Position numbers and translations under genes: made by a program
Assembly: GCF_000004825.1 (NCBI RefSeq)
Contig: NW_008805064.1
Span: 2,976,001 to 3,040,000, forward strand
DNA from: Heterostelium album PN500
Lineage: Eukaryota > Evosea > Eumycetozoa > Acytosteliales > Acytosteliaceae
Length of the DNA: 64,000 nucleotides
Direction of reading: 5' to 3'
Part shown: positions 1 to 11,798 of the stretch, piece by piece
Numbering within the stretch: position 1 is the first letter of the stretch
How the letters are laid out: each line of letters starts with the position of its first letter
The notes under the pieces: model-generated
The model's database searches: none
What the model was told of the DNA's origin: nothing
Seen by the model: only the letters and a program-made list of their open reading frames with translations

Positions 1-1440
1 TAGACAGTGACAATATATGATTGTGGCGGTATTTCCAAAGTGACATCACCAAGTAAACCAAGTTCAATAGTTGGGAACTTTTCAACAACAGAATCTGGTA
101 TAGAAATACACTAAGAAAATCAAAAAAATAACAAAAATTAATTAATATTTTAAGAATTTCATTATATTAATAAAAAAACTTACAAAACCATCAAATAAAG
201 TTTTTTCTCCACATAAACCCGGAAGAGTACAATTCTGAGATAGATGCTTTCTAAATGAATCATAACTATAATATTATTGAATTAGTGAATGTAAAAATTG
301 AGATAATTTAGTAAATTGGACCTACGCATCTGCAGCAAGTAAAGTGTATGAAGATCCTGTATCAAGTAGAGTAACACCAATCTCTTTTGAAGTTAATACC
401 AAACTCTCACCATTTGGGTTGGTTATTGTTGCATAGCTTGGCAGCAAACCATAGTGGATGGTATCGATTGCCATCAGTGGGGAGTACTTTAATGAACCTG
501 TGATAAACTGTGGATCTAAATCACCAATAGTCATAACACCACTGTACTGATCATCCAACCAGAGTGCAAAAGTTCTTTGCATATTCTTAACTTCTTCGAA
601 AACTGCATCAATTGGTGATTTTACACATTTGGCACACTTTTAACAATATAAATATAAATATTGAGTCAAAATTAAAATATAAACAAATTTACTTACAGTA
701 TTTCCCATTCCCATTATACCAAACTTTAATGGATTGCCTCCTATTTGACTGAAAATAGATCCAAAAACAATTGGGATATTATCCATATCCTCTGCCATCT
801 TGAAATTATCTCTAACAAGGAATGCTTATTTAAATAAATAAAAAAAGTTAATATAACACTAATAAACATTTGAATTTGAAATTGTGATAATTACAATTAA
901 TAACAGTATTATCTAAATAATGAATTTGAGTTGCACATATTCCATTTGGATGTACTTTTGTTTTTGCACAAAAATCACTCCTTAGTGAGCATTCTGAGGA
1001 ATTACAAGAAATAAACTCTACATCGGGAGATGGTCGATAGTATGGTTTTGGTTGGGAGCAAGTATTACAAGCAACTGATGGAACAATGAGCGTAATTGAT
1101 CCAGAATCTACAACAACTTCTTGTCTTTGATCTGCTACCCAAACGTATGTTCTAATCTCAATAGGGTCACCAATCATTCTCATTGAGAACATTGCTAAAA
1201 TAATTATTTGTTTAAAAAGGAAAATCAATAAATGTAAAATTTTTTAACAATCATAAAATCTATTTTTGATATTTACAAACTTCATTGGCATCTACCTCCC
1301 TGACCATTTTAGATCGAATGGTATCGGCATATTTATTATAAGGAAATATCGGCATTGTATAACTCTTGGAATAAACCAACTGGATCGAAAACAATATTAA
1401 AGCCAAAACTCTAATATACATATTTAATTTAGAAAATCCC
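1..1440 (-). CDS. Secreted/lysosomal aspartic protease, pepsin (A1) family; partial, 3' end outside window
   Basis: Begins at the ATG at 1440 with a hydrophobic signal-like stretch (MGFSKLNMYIRVLALILFS). Exons inferred from GT-AG borders and frame: 1440-~1271, ~1203-~894, 824-697, ~640-~327, 265-184, and 110 running off the left edge. The first catalytic motif is VVVDSGSITLIVP (Asp in DSGS) and the second is LLDTGSSYTLL (DTGS), so both active-site aspartates of the bilobed pepsin fold are present. A Cys-rich stretch follows the first motif (ACNTCSQP), as in secreted members. After the second motif come paired cysteines (NCTLPGLC), also usual for the second lobe. Probably a digestive endoprotease of the endolysosomal or secretory route; substrate unknown. 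The small-exon borders are read by eye and could be off by a few bases. Confidence 0.8.
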
Positions 1441-2019
1441 ATTTTTAAAAAAACATAATAATAATAAATAATTTTATATAACAAATAAATAGATTTTATG
1501 ATTTGTATAAAAATATTTAGTTTTTTTTTTTATATTATTTTACTAATGATTTAAAAATAAATAGAATAGATAGATATATAAATAAATATCTAAATTAAAT
1601 AGCGTTTCGTTTGATGTGATGAGTGGGTGAAAATTGTGATTAAGAATTGAATTGAATGGGGGTACATTATATATACACAATTAATGTGTTATATTTTTCA
1701 CTTCACGCAAAACTGGTATTCGGACATGAGTGGGGTTGTGTTGAAAAATAGTAAGTGCAATGAGAGGTGTGGAAAACAAAAAAAAAGTCGTGAGTATTCC
1801 AATTAAGAATAGAATTACATTATAGACTATGTGCTCCACTCATTTGATTTTATAGGTGTTGATATACTGTTTTTGATGAACAGATTTTTATAGAATAATA
1901 TTTACAATCTACAAAAAAATATGTTGAATTTCTTGCTTGAATTGCTTCTTCAAAAAGTAGTTGTTTAAATTTGTCTTGTCACCAAAAGTGGTAATTAATC
2001 ATTGAGATATTGATCATCT
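1441..2019. other. Intergenic region between two minus-strand genes
   Basis: A+T-rich spacer holding the promoter of the aspartic protease gene and the 3' flank of the response-regulator gene. A few G/T-rich stretches (1722-1745 and 1763-1775) stand out from the A+T background and could bind a G-box factor of the dictyostelid GBF type, but I cannot show this. No coding frame is seen. Confidence 0.4.
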
Positions 2020-3147
2020 CTACAAAATATTAAGCTGATGGACATATCGATCAACAACATATTTCAATTCTTCAGCACGAATTGGCTTGGCAATATATCC
2101 ATCAAATCCTAATTAAAAATTAACAAGTTATTTAGTATCTATGTATAATATTTGAAAAGAATTGTAATACATACCGCTTGATAAACACTTTTCTCTTGCC
2201 CCCTTTGTTACATTGGCAGTCTAATAATAAAGAAAATTAAAAATATGAGTGTGAGAATGATTTGTGATTCAATATCAACTACTATAACATACAACAGTTA
2301 CTATCGGAGTGTGTCTTGATTCACCTTCAAGTTGTCGAATAATGTTTGTCGCTTGATAACCATCCATGTGTGGCATGAACAGATCCATTAGTATTAAACG
2401 GAAAGGATGTGTCGCTGCTTTGTACGCCTGTACAGCCTGCACACCATCGGTCACCCATTGACAACGCTTAGTATAGACACCAAACTTCTCCAACAACTTC
2501 AAGAGGAATCCCGCATTCATTTCGTTATCCTCGACAACCATGACATCAACCATGTAGTCACCCAAGTATAATCCAACCGATTGCTGCAACTGCTGTAGCT
2601 GTGAAACATTGTCGCCAGACGTCGAGGATGTACCTGCCATTACTAATTGCGCTGAAGGCGATCCAACAACGTTGGAAACAGTAGGTCCAACAGTTGGTGT
2701 TTTTAGTTTGAAATTGGTTGGCATTGTCAGAGTGGACTGTTGCGACTGTCTATCGTTGTAGTTATTTATTAACAAACGTTTGGTAAGATGATCGAATGAA
2801 CGTAGTGAAGGTATAAGAGTTCGACGATTGCTTTCATCGTGCCGCAGAGCTGAGCTGCTGTTGATAACCGACAACTCAGAGTCGCTACTGCTACTATCCT
2901 CCTTTTGTTGCTCGAGCAAATCCGTAACTTTTTGTCGATTTACCAACTTTTGATTCTCAATGATTTCTAGTGCACTGTCGATGTCCTCGATGGACGACAG
3001 TGTATTGGCCGCCAAGAACGGTGGTGATTCATCATTACTCCTCTTCAAATAAGGTATATCATCAAACATTCTTGCCTTTGGTGATGAGGATGTCGCTGAC
3101 ATTGAAGGATTATTACCAATAACTGAAATTCCATTACCAGTGTTGTT

Positions 3148-3198
<51 letters not shown>

Positions 3199-4785
3199 GC
3201 TATTGACTAATGATGCAATTGAATTGGTAACTGATAATGGAGGTGATATATACAACTTGTCATTGTAGTCGAATGAAGATCGCTTACTTGTTATACTATT
3301 GTCGATAGGAGATGGAATAGGCGATGACGATGAATCATAATCCATCCCAGACGATGAGATATCACTGTCACTATTTATAGGTGTATCACCACTTCTGTAC
3401 CCTCTAACATAATCTTGTATTGGCATATTATAATAATTATTATTTACATTGTTATTATTACTACAATTATTAATACTATTACTATTTATACTTCGATTTG
3501 TAGGTTGTCTATTGATAGTAGGATTATTTATTTGATTATCTAATATATTATTACTACTATTACTATTATTAATTACATTATCATTGCTATTTACATTACT
3601 ATTACTACCATTTCTAAAACCATTGTATTTATTATACAGCTCATCTTTACTGAAATTATCATCGAATCTATTTAATATTCTATCCACACTCTCTTTGTTA
3701 TTGTAGTACTGGTAACCAGTTTGATTCCTGCCAGACCCATAACCATTATTAAATCTGCTGTTAAAATTATTGGTATTGTCAACTACCGGCGCTGAAGATG
3801 CTTGTGAAGGTGTTATATTAGGTCTTGTTACTACATCACTATTTGTCGGTATCGAATATGTATTGTTAAAAGTAGTTGTTGTTGTCGTTGTCGTTGTTGT
3901 CGTTGGTGTAAATGTAGGTGTTGATGTGGATGTCGGTAATGAAGAAGTAGAAGTAGATAGTTTTGTAATTGTATAGCTATTTTGTTGTTGCTGCTGCTGA
4001 TGTTGCTGTTGTTGTTGTTGTTGCTGTTGTTGTTGTTGCTGCTGCTGCTGCTTGTTGGGTGTAGATGAAGAAGAAGATGTTGATGATGAAGTGGTCGGAC
4101 CAGCATTGACAAGTGAAAGATTCGGTGATAACTTGTTGGTTGGATATATTAGACTTAGAATCTGTTGGAATGCTTCTTTGGTGCGTGGAGGTGCGTCCGA
4201 TACACACCAGTAGCCACCCTGCATCTTTGACGCCAGCAGCTTCTCGATACGACGAGTGTGTGTAACTGAAGGTGACGGTGAATTGGTGCATACCAAAACA
4301 CCGTAGAGTGGTCGTGTAGTGTATCGCTGCACTGAAGATTGAAGATGTTGTAGACAATCGTTGAGAAAGTCAATGTCACTGTTTGCCAATATTCCATTGG
4401 TGGTAGGCAGTCCTATGTAGGCAAGCACCACACACTTGCCTGCACAGTTATCAAAGAGCGAGGTAGCAGCCAGCTCATTATCGATAATAGTATTCCACTC
4501 TTGATTAACAAGATTCAGTACCACCTTTATACAATGTTCAATAGTGAAGACATTGAAGAGATGACTTACATCTTGAACAGTTTTACTCTTATGATCTACA
4601 ACTATACCAACGATATTCGATGAAGTTGAAGATGTAGAAGGTTGTGGTGTTGTTGTTGTTGTTGTAGTTGTTTGTGAAGTAGATGTTGTTGTAGTTGTAG
4701 TTGTTGTTATATCATTGTTACTACCACTACTACTATTGCTATTGTTTTTTGTATCACAATAATTATCTTCTCTATCTCTTTTCAT
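2020..4785 (-). CDS. Orphan response regulator: C-terminal receiver (REC) domain behind long low-complexity regions
   Basis: Three exons, 4785-2293, 2220-2175 and 2108-2020, give about 875 residues in one frame. The last ~125 residues are a complete receiver domain: acidic pair in VVEDNEMNAG, phospho-acceptor Asp in LILMDLFMPHMDG, conserved Thr in PIVTVTANVTKGAREKC (spliced over intron 1) and Lys in YIAKPI. No histidine-kinase, phosphodiesterase or other output domain is seen. Residues ~60-230 are ordered and might be a degenerate second receiver-like fold (VVLAYIGLP, YGVLVCTNSPSPS) lacking the acid pocket. Poly-T, poly-Q and poly-N tracts fill the middle. By family knowledge it would accept phosphate from a hybrid kinase via a phosphotransfer protein; the output is unknown. 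No hybrid kinase sits beside it. Confidence 0.82.
3137..3200. repeat. Coding microsatellite (GTT)n, poly-Asn in the response regulator
   Basis: An almost unbroken GTT repeat on the plus strand reads as AAC, poly-Asn, on the minus strand. A second CAA/CAG run at about 3982-4052 gives poly-Gln in the same protein. Such tracts are common in dictyostelid coding DNA and are length-variable. Confidence 0.85.
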
Positions 4786-5063
4786 ATTTTATATTTACAT
4801 TCATTTATATATATTAATATGATATCATATTGATTTTATTCTTGTTCATTGACTAATGTTTCTTTAAAATAAAACAAAATAAGTTAACAGATTTAAAAAA
4901 AAACTTTAATTATATTTTAATTTAGAAAAAAAAAAGTTATTTATAAATAATAGTAATAACTTTTTTGTTTATTATTTTGTTTTTGTTTGAATAAAAACAA
5001 ATATTATTTTTAGAGATTGTTTTGATTTGTTTTGATTTGTTTTGATTTAGTTTTATTCTAGAT

Positions 5064-7061
5064 CTATTCATGAGACAATACAAAACATTCTTTGTGGTAA
5101 GACAATGCGCATTTGTTACATTTCAAAATTGGTCGGTTTGGCAAAGAATTGGAGGCTTTGCAAGTGAAACATCTGATTGGTTTGATACTGGTATTGTTAT
5201 TAGAGTGTGGTAACAAGATATGTTGTTGTTGAAGTTGTTGTTGATAATTTTGGAAATGATGATGATGCGGTGAGAATGATGATGTTGGTGAATGTGGTGT
5301 TTGTTGATCTTCACCATTATTGTTGTTATTGTTATTGTTGTTGTTGTTATTGGTAAAAGTAGTTATAGTACCACCTACTACATGACTATCGGAATTGGAT
5401 GGACAGATTTGTTCGGTGAGTATCTCGACGACCTGTACCAATGGGATAAAGTTTTGTTGGGTATTACCACCATTGTTTGAACGTTGATGGTTGAACAGAT
5501 CACAAACGTGTGATAAACCATATTCGAGTAGCAAGTTGAATGATGCCAACTCTTTGGTGGAGTTGCGGTGCTTCACCGGTGTTTTGAAGCGACTGGCTTG
5601 CAGTGGCTCTGGGTTGGGTGTACGACTGTTGCGCGAGATGTCCAACTGGAGTTGAGTTTGGAGTTGTTCCAAGAGCTCACCTGTCAGGACACTGGAGAGA
5701 CTGGATTTGATCTCAAAGTACTTGTTGCGTGACAGGATGCGTGGGATCTGACCGACGTCTGGGAAGACCTTGGCTTGCTCGGTGCTCCAGTAGTCAGAGA
5801 TGCGATCGAGAGAGTGTGAGTTGATAAACAGCGAGACAACAATGAATGACTCGATGATGGTGTTGGTAATTGGGAATCGGCTGCCCAAATAGTGTGTCGA
5901 TGCAGTGATGCTCGAGGATTCGTTGTTACGCACCTTTGAGATTATATCGGCGAGTTGACAAATAACATTTTGGAAGATAGTACGGAAGCAATCGAGTGGA
6001 GTGAGGTGTCCTTGTGAGAGATGATTAGCTTGCAATGGTATTTGTTGTGGATGTTGTTGTTGTTGTTGTGCTTGCAACTGTTGTTGTTGTTGATGTTGTT
6101 GTTGTTGCAATTGTTGATGTTGTTGTTGCTGTTGTTGTTGTTGATATTTTAGATGTTGTTGCAATTGTTGTTGCAATTTAGCATGTAAAATTTGATAATC
6201 CTCTTGGGAAAGAAGATGATTTAATATGACAGATGGGTGAATCTGTTGTGGTTGTTGCTTTGGTTGACAATTAACATTGTTGTTTGGTGTTGTTGTTGTT
6301 GAATTCAAAATAACAGGTGACATCAATGGAGAATTGGCAGGTGAAGATGCAGCTGAACTGAGCAGCTGACTTTGAATGTTTGTACGGGGCGACGCCATCG
6401 GTGAGGATGGCGGCGTTGGAACGCTGGTGGACATGGTTGGTGAGGTGATAGCACTTGAATCATCGCTAGATAGTTCAAGATTACCTTCCTCAAAAGAAAC
6501 CGTGTCCAACAACGTTCGGAATTGATGATGGGACAACAATTCGGTGGTTTGTTGGTCAGAGGAGCTCGCACCCTTCGATCCGCCACTGGTACGAAGTATA
6601 ACCTCAGAGTTGGCTTTATTGATTCCAAAGCTAGTGGCACTAGTTTGGTAGTGGTATGAGATTGGACGTTGAGTCGATGGGTATGGGTGATAGCTACGAA
6701 CAACTGGATTGTATTGTTCTTTGGACCTTTGCCTTTCATTTTGTTGTTGACCAAAACTTTCCACGAGCATCATTAATTGTTGAGCTGGGATAGAGGTTGA
6801 AACATTTTTGTTAATTGTTTGTTGTGGTTGTTGTTGTTGTTGTCTTGGTTTTACTTCGATGACTGGTGCGGATGGTTGTGGAAGTAACAGGTCGGATAAG
6901 GAAACCTTGCTGGCTCTCGAAAGATTTGACGAGATCGATGGCAAAACGTTGGTGTTATTATTTTTATCTTCAAATCCAGCCTCAAAAATCTTTTGTTGTG
7001 ACTTTGGCAAAGGCAATTTGTATAAAAAAGGTGTTTGATTATAAATTTGTGCTGAAGACAT
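5064..7061 (-). CDS. Host protein derived from a piggyBac-type transposase, catalytic core missing
   Basis: Single exon, 665 residues. Residues ~353-460 resemble the N-terminal part of the piggyBac transposase domain: TPLDCF, then a helical stretch with an FIVVSLF hydrophobic patch, then DYWSTEQAKVFPD and ILSRNKYFEI (family pattern DYWS...MSRNRF..I). Soon after come residues like the end of that domain (RFKTPVKHRNSTKELASFNL), and the C-terminus (~630-662) is a Cys/His cluster, CFTC...CNKCALSYHKECF, like the piggyBac C-terminal zinc finger. The catalytic segment with the three aspartates, about 200 residues in active elements, is absent. Long poly-Q and Ser/Pro tracts precede residue 350. No inverted repeats or TTAA borders were noticed. 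This looks like a domesticated DNA- or chromatin-binding protein; function unknown. Confidence 0.6.
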   Translation of the reverse strand: MSSAQIYNQTPFLYKLPLPKSQQKIFEAGFEDKNNNTNVLPSISSNLSRASKVSLSDLLLPQPSAPVIEVKPRQQQQQPQQTINKNVSTSIPAQQLMMLVESFGQQQNERQRSKEQYNPVVRSYHPYPSTQRPISYHYQTSATSFGINKANSEVILRTSGGSKGASSSDQQTTELLSHHQFRTLLDTVSFEEGNLELSSDDSSAITSPTMSTSVPTPPSSPMASPRTNIQSQLLSSAASSPANSPLMSPVILNSTTTTPNNNVNCQPKQQPQQIHPSVILNHLLSQEDYQILHAKLQQQLQQHLKYQQQQQQQQHQQLQQQQHQQQQQLQAQQQQQHPQQIPLQANHLSQGHLTPLDCFRTIFQNVICQLADIISKVRNNESSSITASTHYLGSRFPITNTIIESFIVVSLFINSHSLDRISDYWSTEQAKVFPDVGQIPRILSRNKYFEIKSSLSSVLTGELLEQLQTQLQLDISRNSRTPNPEPLQASRFKTPVKHRNSTKELASFNLLLEYGLSHVCDLFNHQRSNNGGNTQQNFIPLVQVVEILTEQICPSNSDSHVVGGTITTFTNNNNNNNNNNNNGEDQQTPHSPTSSFSPHHHHFQNYQQQLQQQHILLPHSNNNTSIKPIRCFTCKASNSLPNRPILKCNKCALSYHKECFVLSHE

Positions 7062-10000
7062 CTTCTTATTATATTTTTATTTCTAGATGGAAAAAAAAAA
7101 AAAATTTTAACCAGAAAGAAATAAAAAAAAAAAATTAAATGTTAATTAAATAATTTAATAATAGATAAATAATTATTGTTTGTGGTTTTTTGTAAAATAG
7201 GAAAGAATATTATTATTTTTAATATTGGTAGTTGATATTTGAGGATGATGATTTGGAATTGGTTCCTTGTGATATCGAATTCTACAAAAAATAAAATAAT
7301 AAAATTTTTAATAATTTTATCGTTGATAATTATAATTTTATCTATTTATTTGTAAACGATTATATTATAAAATCAAAGATTAATATTGAGATGAATTTGA
7401 ATAGGATGATAGTTTTGGGATTTTTAGGAGACGAGAGAAATTTAAATTAACAATTCAAACAACAAGTACTAAAAAAAAAAAAAGCAAAAAAACCTTTGTA
7501 GCCTCGAGTTTGAGTTACATACAAAAACCAAACAAAAATAAATAGGTGAAGTGGATTTGAGAGTATTTGCAATTCGATAAGGGCATACCTGTTGCAAAAT
7601 TATCCTGATTAATCTTAAAAAAAAAATATAATATAAAATAAAATTAATTTTAAAAAAAAACAGGAATCTTCTCTTAGGGGTAGAAGCAAAAAAAGAATCC
7701 AAAGAAATATCTTGGTGGCCAAATTGTTTGTTAAGATGAGATAGTTTGTTGAGTTGATTTGAGCTTAAGCTAGGAGTGCAAAATTTTCGAAAATTTTGAT
7801 CATAAAAGGTGATTTTTTTATTTGATTTTTTGGTTTTTTTTTACTGATGAGATTCTTTTTTTTTTTCTTGTGAATTTGGATATGGGGGTGAACAAAAAAA
7901 AAAAAGGTAAAAATAAATTAAATTTGATGGGCAGACATCTTGTTTGGACCAAAAAAAAGTTGAAAATTTGAAAGATTGGTGGTGGGTGTGAGTGTGTTTA
8001 ATAAAAAACAGGAGATGTCAAGCTTTTTTTTTATTATATTAATCGTTGTGCGTGTGATATTGGTTATGATGATGTTGGCGCTTATCAACCAATAAGTGTG
8101 TGATGGGTTAGTGTCAAATAGTGTAATGCCACAAATATGGTCAGCTTTTACTTACAAATTTCTGAAATTAAATTTTGTGATTCTCTCTTTGGTCGTGATC
8201 TGATAAATAGGCTGTCTCTCTATTTACCTTTAGGTGAAACAGATGACGTTGTATATAAAAGTAAAATAAATTTGAAAATAATGGTTTTATATTACTTGTA
8301 TTGTGTGTGAGTGTTTGTTTGAGTGAGTAAGTTTATTGAAAGATGGTTCTTAAAACAAACAATAAAATCTTTAAACTAAAGAGATGGTAGTAATTACAAA
8401 TAGGGTTACAAAGTTGTTGTTGTTCTTAAAAAAAAAAAACAGAACAGCCAACTAACAAATTGAATTGAAATATAGTTTAACATATATATGTGAATAGTCA
8501 GACAAATTTAAAAGAGGTGGTTGGATTGGGTTGGATTGGATTAGATATATATTTATAACATTTAAAATATTTTTATATATTTGAAAAGTTATTTATATGT
8601 TTGTGAAGTTGTATGTGTGTGTGTGTATATTTGGATGGTATTTTAAAAGACCAATTGAATAGGTGCAGTGTTTGTGGAATTAAGTATTGATTTTTAATCC
8701 TTTTGAAAGTGTGATGAAGAATTGCCGAAATGCACAATAAATAATAATAATAGGAAAGATTGATACCAAAATTAATTAATTCTGGGCAAAAGCAGAAATA
8801 AGTTGCTACTACCACAGTGGTATCTGAATGTTTTTTATTGAAATGAAAGAAGAATGTTGATTACCAATGGAAGAAAGACTCACAATTATCAATAAAATTA
8901 TTGTTATTGTTGTTGGTTCTATGTTTGATAAAGGAGATGTTTAGCAATACAACCCCGATGTGATGCAAAGTGTTTTGTTTTATTAGTTAAGTTTATTCAC
9001 ACATCCAAACATTGTGAAAACTTCCCTATTTTAACCAGAGCTTGGAACATTTCAAAGTTATTTTGCTAAGGTTCCTCGTCTGTCCGTCTAAGGACTCAGC
9101 AATTAGTTTCGCATTGTACTCTCTCAATGAATCAAAGGCAGAGTTGAAAGTTGATGCTATACCCCACTAAATGTATGTCGTCAACACTAATTGGGGGTGT
9201 CGCATCAACATTATTGGGCGAAATGCTCATCAATTTTTTATTTAATTTTATTATTTTGAATAAATTTTTTGGAAAACGGAAAAAAAAAAAAACAAAAAAA
9301 AAAAGTTACGTAAGATTTTTTGTTTTTTGGTGTTTAGATGATGATTCAGGGTGGGCAAGATGTTGAGTTGGTTTTCGATCATTTCAAAAAAATAATAAAA
9401 TCAAAAGAATTTTCATGATCAAAACACAACATTTTTTGCTTATTTTGTATTTTTGCACACCCTTTTTTCTGTTGATTTCAATTTATGATTTTGAAATTTC
9501 CTTTGATAAAATTCCCATTTTCATGGAATCGAAAAACGACACTTTATCAACAAATTTAAAAAAAATCAAATATAACCTTGTTTATAAAAAATAGATTTAT
9601 AGATTTTTTGCAAAACAAAAAAATTGTTTAAAATGAAACTGAGGATTGATCAAAAATATAAGATAGCTTTAGATATTTTAGATAAAATTTTATTCGAGAG
9701 GATATTTGAATAAAATCTTCAGAGACTGGTCTGCACGTCATACGACATAGAACAAATTAAAAAATAAAATAGAACACCGTTCTTGGCACCACCACACTAC
9801 AAATATTATGATAATTATCTGATGATATGTTTGCAAATGTTAAGTTCTTTTCTCTGAGAGTTACGAATACTGGTTTCAGAAAAATACCAACAAGATAACC
9901 TGGTTTGGTATCTGGTATTAAAATGTGTGAGTTCATTTATCAAAAAGGATATTATTTAACAAACTAATGATCATTAGTTTTTTTTTTCAAAAAAGATAAT

Positions 10001-10587
10001 TTGATTGATGATTATTTCAAAAGTATTTTTCCATTTTTTTTTTAAAGTTAAGATGACAATGTTTTTTTTTTTGACTCACCAAGATGATATTTTTTAAAAG
10101 TTTATCAAAAGAATCACTTTTTGGTATTATAATGGTATCAACATACTTTTCTATTTTAGTTTGTTCACAAAATAGTTTCAGCAAAGCTCTTGTGATTGGT
10201 CCAAATCTTTTTTTATAAATATTATCTTAAATATCTGTTTTTGATGATAAAATATTATAAAATTGGTTTTGGTCTATTGATATTAGATAATATCTAAACA
10301 ACATCATAACGAATCATCACGAAAAATAAATATGATGATCACATAAAGAGAAACAGTATTAGAGAAGGTGTTTGATGATTCAAAGTTTGGTTATAATTAA
10401 ATATAATTAATATTTAATCTATTTTTTTATTAAGGAGTGTGAGGAATGGGAATTATTACAATAAATTTGTTACAGATAATCGGATACTGATGAATAGAGT
10501 TGAGTTGAGTTGATGTTTGATAAATAGGTATTATTTAAATTTGTTGTAAAAATAAATAAATAAATAAATATAGAGAAAAAGTGATTA
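7062..10587. other. Long gene-poor region
   Basis: About 3.5 kb with no convincing complete gene. It is mostly A+T-rich with poly-A/T runs and G/T-rich stretches. It holds the promoter of the piggyBac-derived gene on its left and the 3' flank of DNase II on its right. Short open frames near 7.5, 8.6 and 9.2 kb (plus) have the low-complexity composition of chance frames. The only patch with a different, coding-like composition is 9030-9230, listed separately. Confidence 0.5.
9030..9230 (-). pseudogene. Short decayed coding remnant, family unknown
   Basis: About 200 bases are clearly less A+T-rich than the surrounding 3 kb. Read on the minus strand they give protein-like sequence (MSISPNNVDATPPISVDD; AFDSLREYNAKLIAESLDG) that does not run on as one long open frame. 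I do not recognise the family. It could be a gene relic or the remains of a mobile element. Confidence 0.3.
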
Positions 10588-11798
10588 TTATTTTGATTTG
10601 GTATTTGGACATTCACTGATAAATAATGAGGTATCTCTAAAGGATTTCCAAAGAGGTTCGACTGATAAACATGCCTATGAAAATTTAATTAATAAATAAA
10701 TGTTAGATTCTTGTGATAATTAATTTGGTATTTGTTTTTGTTTACTTACGGTTCCTCCACCTCTGTGGTATTGTGATTTCATTCTATTGATGTCACCGAT
10801 ACAAATATATTTGGTGGACTCTGAGGAATCAAGGGTGGCTGCCCATTTACTGTGATCGACAGTATATTTCCAAGAGTATTGAGATCCATCGGTTCCGTTG
10901 ATCGATAGCTTCATGATGTTGAGACTGTCATATTTATACTCTGGTCGGCAGTACGATGGCATGATTGTGCTGTTGGCACCGAGTCTCCACGATTGGACAA
11001 TCATATCCTGGTCGAATGTCACCTGGACAAAACCTTCATAGAGGTCATCGTTCCACTCGCTGTTCTTGGCGAATACATTCAACTGAACTCCACCTTTCGA
11101 TGTCAGAACACTGGTGATTGCAGTTGGACTCGATTGGAAACCACCGGCCAGCAACTGATTCAAAAGCGAGACTGGAAGACTTGTTTTGTCAGGGATATAG
11201 GCATTGTAGATATACGGACGATTTACCCAGAGTTTCTTCATGATTTGTTCAAACTGGTTCGATCTGTAGTTGACACAGAGGAACGATTGTCCTTTCAGAC
11301 GTTCGTTAGCTGGAAATTGGTAGGGCTCCTTCGATGGATCGAGTGGGAATCTTGGGGTGCTGTGAATCAGCCAGAATCCCTGGGTGTCGTCGAATGCAAT
11401 GACACCTTTGGAGTGGGCGTAGCTGCTGCTGACCTTGGACTCGGGTGGCTGGTCGTTGTAGAGTAACCAAAGTAGGTCACCAGATTGCGATGTATCACCA
11501 TAGATCGGTTCCAGAGTGTATGCCAAGGCAGTGGTAGTGTCATTGATTGCCATATCAGACATCACCAGCTCTGGTGAATCTGCATCTGCATAGGCATAGG
11601 CGTAACCATCGTGAAATTTGGTACCGCGAAGCTCTGACGAAATAACTGGGAGTTTACTGATGACCCACCAATCTACTGGTTTACCACTCTCATTCATGCA
11701 TGTTATTTCTTTTGACTTGCCACTGATGTTGCTGCTGTAACCACAAGTAAAAACTGAAAAACCACCAACACAAATAATATCTTTGAAAATTGAGGCAT
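10588..11798 (-). CDS. Deoxyribonuclease II family acid endonuclease
   Basis: The body (exon to 10750, then 10674-10588) matches DNase II: CMNESGKPVDWW at the N-terminus, YGDTSQSG and YNDQPP, the first catalytic-site motif SYAHSKGVIAFD with FWLIHSTPRFP, the second histidine motif TVDHSKWAA, and the C-terminal MKSQYHRGGGT/ACLSVEPLW that becomes continuous only after splicing the 75-nt intron. DNase II cuts DNA to 3'-phosphate ends in acidic lysosomes or phagosomes, here probably DNA of ingested bacteria. The best start, ATG 11798, opens a textbook signal peptide (MPQFSKILFVLVVFQFLLVV), but that frame differs from the body frame, which itself is open back to a possible splice acceptor at 11803. 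This points to an unrecognised exon arrangement, a recent indel or a sequence error. Confidence 0.88.

Noticed and set aside
3770-3976. Plus-strand open frames opposite poly-T/poly-Q coding runs (also near 26.1, 30.3, 31.5, 47.3 and 53.4 kb)
   Set aside because: They are antisense shadows of trinucleotide coding repeats, reading as poly-Val, poly-Leu or poly-Tyr, with no independent support.
5064-7061. Active piggyBac transposon
   Set aside because: No catalytic core, no inverted repeats and no TTAA duplication seen; treated as a host gene.
8573-8815. Minus-strand open frame of 80 codons
   Set aside because: Tyr/His/Phe-rich chance composition, no domain, no splice or conservation signal.
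9070-9115. Possible class I small RNA (ctcagcaatta-like string)
   Set aside because: The conserved 11-base core and the closing stem are not matched.
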